This document shows positions 10,913-11,523 of a stretch of 11,523 nucleotides of DNA, one piece after another (the first letter of the stretch is position 1; every line of letters starts with the position of its first letter). Source of the stretch: Phycisphaerales bacterium (lineage in GTDB: Bacteria > Planctomycetota > Phycisphaerae > Phycisphaerales > UBA1924); the NCBI GenBank assembly GCA_016763115.1, contig JAESUL010000053.1, positions 1 through 11,523 on the forward strand, written 5' to 3'. The position numbers and the translations under genes were made by a program. A model generated the notes under the pieces. That model worked only from the letters and a program-made list of their open reading frames with translations. It made no database searches and was not told where the DNA came from.

Positions 10913-11523
10913 TTGAACGAGCCAAATTCTTTTATCCTGCCATCTGGTCTTGTGATGAATCTGGATAGGCCATCGCCTTCGATGGTGCATCCACGCGACA
11001 TCATCGATATTTTTAGCCGTTTGCCAATTTTCGCAGGAAATCAGGAAACAGGTTCTCGACTGTCCTGGACATGGGCACAGCGTGCCGTTGCCGCATCCTA
11101 TTTTGTTGATCTGGAATATTTGTCAGCTGCATTGCTGTATCACGCGCCAATCGTTTATCTGGGTGATATCCCGCAACATCTGCAAGAGATGATGCAACAA
11201 TATGAAATGCACAGCTGGTTTCGGGACCTTTTCGGAGCTCTGCAACAGAACATTTTTGAAGCGCTCGGTGTATCGTGGCCATTGGATGATCAAGCGAAAG
11301 AGCGTATTGAAGCTGCCTATTCAAAGGTCGAAGCGATTGAGCGGTGTTATCTACAAGCCGTTCCGATAGCTGTACCAGGCAATCACAGATTTGATGACAG
11401 ACCATCCTTTCTTGATCACGTGCACCCGAATGATTTTGAGAAATATTTGACATTTGCCGGAATTAAAGTGCCGCCAGTTGATGGAGAGCCACGTTCGCGG
11501 CTTCTCAATACCAGAGGCGGCAA
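10913..11523 (+). CDS. HD-domain phosphohydrolase-like protein lacking the catalytic residues; 3' end outside the window
   Basis: The visible 203 codons follow the YfbR-type HD phosphohydrolase layout: FILPSGLVMNLDRPSPSMVHPRDI at the start of the domain, WAQRAVAAS, AALLYHAPIVYLGDIP, and EAAYSKVEAIERCYL. In active members these blocks read roughly -AQH-, -LLHDAPEAYLGDIP- and -AADRRALATER-. Here the first metal-binding His is Arg57, the His-Asp pair is Tyr76-His77, the following Glu is Ile80, and the last Asp is Tyr136. The metal site is therefore gone and nucleotide hydrolysis is not expected; a binding or regulatory role is possible. TTG 10913 has GAGG seven bases upstream and an in-frame stop nine bases before it, so the start lies here or further inside. 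The frame is open to the window edge. Confidence 0.7.
   Translation, partial: MNEPNSFILPSGLVMNLDRPSPSMVHPRDIIDIFSRLPIFAGNQETGSRLSWTWAQRAVAASYFVDLEYLSAALLYHAPIVYLGDIPQHLQEMMQQYEMHSWFRDLFGALQQNIFEALGVSWPLDDQAKERIEAAYSKVEAIERCYLQAVPIAVPGNHRFDDRPSFLDHVHPNDFEKYLTFAGIKVPPVDGEPRSRLLNTRGG

Noticed and set aside
11013..11453. 146-codon leftward frame under the HD-like gene
   Set aside because: It is a shadow of the rightward frame, which carries recognisable HD-family blocks.
1..11523. CRISPR array, tRNA or rRNA gene, insertion sequence
   Set aside because: No regularly spaced repeats, cloverleaf, rRNA-like sequence or transposase was seen on either strand by eye.

Overview
The window is the lysogeny, early-regulation and replication end of a temperate tailed-phage genome (a prophage or a close relative), most likely in an alphaproteobacterium of moderate GC content. 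This rests on family resemblance: the xis-like, XRE, Cro-position, CII-like, cytosine methyltransferase and replication proteins all look like those of alphaproteobacterial (Hyphomicrobiales-type) prophages. I cannot name the genus. No structural phage genes are present, and neither attachment site is visible. The integrase runs off the left edge, so its attachment site should lie outside the window.

Layout. (1) Positions 1-2580 hold a leftward operon driven from a promoter at 2551-2579: an unknown 81-residue protein, an HNH endonuclease, a tiny membrane protein, an XRE regulator, an excisionase-like protein and a tyrosine integrase. (2) Positions 2600-3230 hold a rightward multi-pass membrane protein, alone between the integration operon and the repressor, where superinfection-exclusion or lysogenic-conversion genes often sit. 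(3) Positions 3237-4292 are the genetic switch: a 236-residue LexA/CI-type repressor diverging from a small Cro-position gene. Two related operator-like 14-mers lie between them, and two more lie at the integrase-operon promoter. (4) Positions 4293-4547 form a structured segment with three hairpins, the last a strong intrinsic terminator. It lies between the Cro-position and CII-like genes, like lambda tR1. (5) Positions 4548-8359 are the tightly packed rightward early and replication operon: a CII-like regulator, a small protein with an SSB-type acidic tail, a DnaA-domain-IV-like protein, a C5 cytosine methyltransferase with a 304-codon overlapping +1 frame, a thermonuclease-fold protein, a replication initiator with tandem repeats, and a 42-residue protein. 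(6) Positions 8420-9762 are a more AT-rich two-gene cargo unit, DUF488 plus a 260-residue partner ending in a clamp-binding-like motif, closed by an intrinsic terminator. (7) Positions 9763-10912 are gene-poor: a frameshifted small gene, a possible leftward micro-gene, a strong hairpin abutting a perfect palindrome, a perfect DnaA box, an AT-rich tract with repeated TATTAG hexamers, and a promoter. (8) Positions 10913 to the right edge hold an HD-phosphohydrolase-like protein in which every expected metal ligand appears replaced.

How it fits together. The repressor probably binds the shared 14-mers to silence both the leftward integration operon and the rightward early operon. When it is inactivated, rightward transcription makes the Cro-position protein, meets the structured terminator, and on readthrough makes the CII-like regulator and the replication and DNA-modification proteins. 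The DUF488 pair and the membrane protein look like accessory cargo. Functions are assigned by reading the proteins, without database searches.
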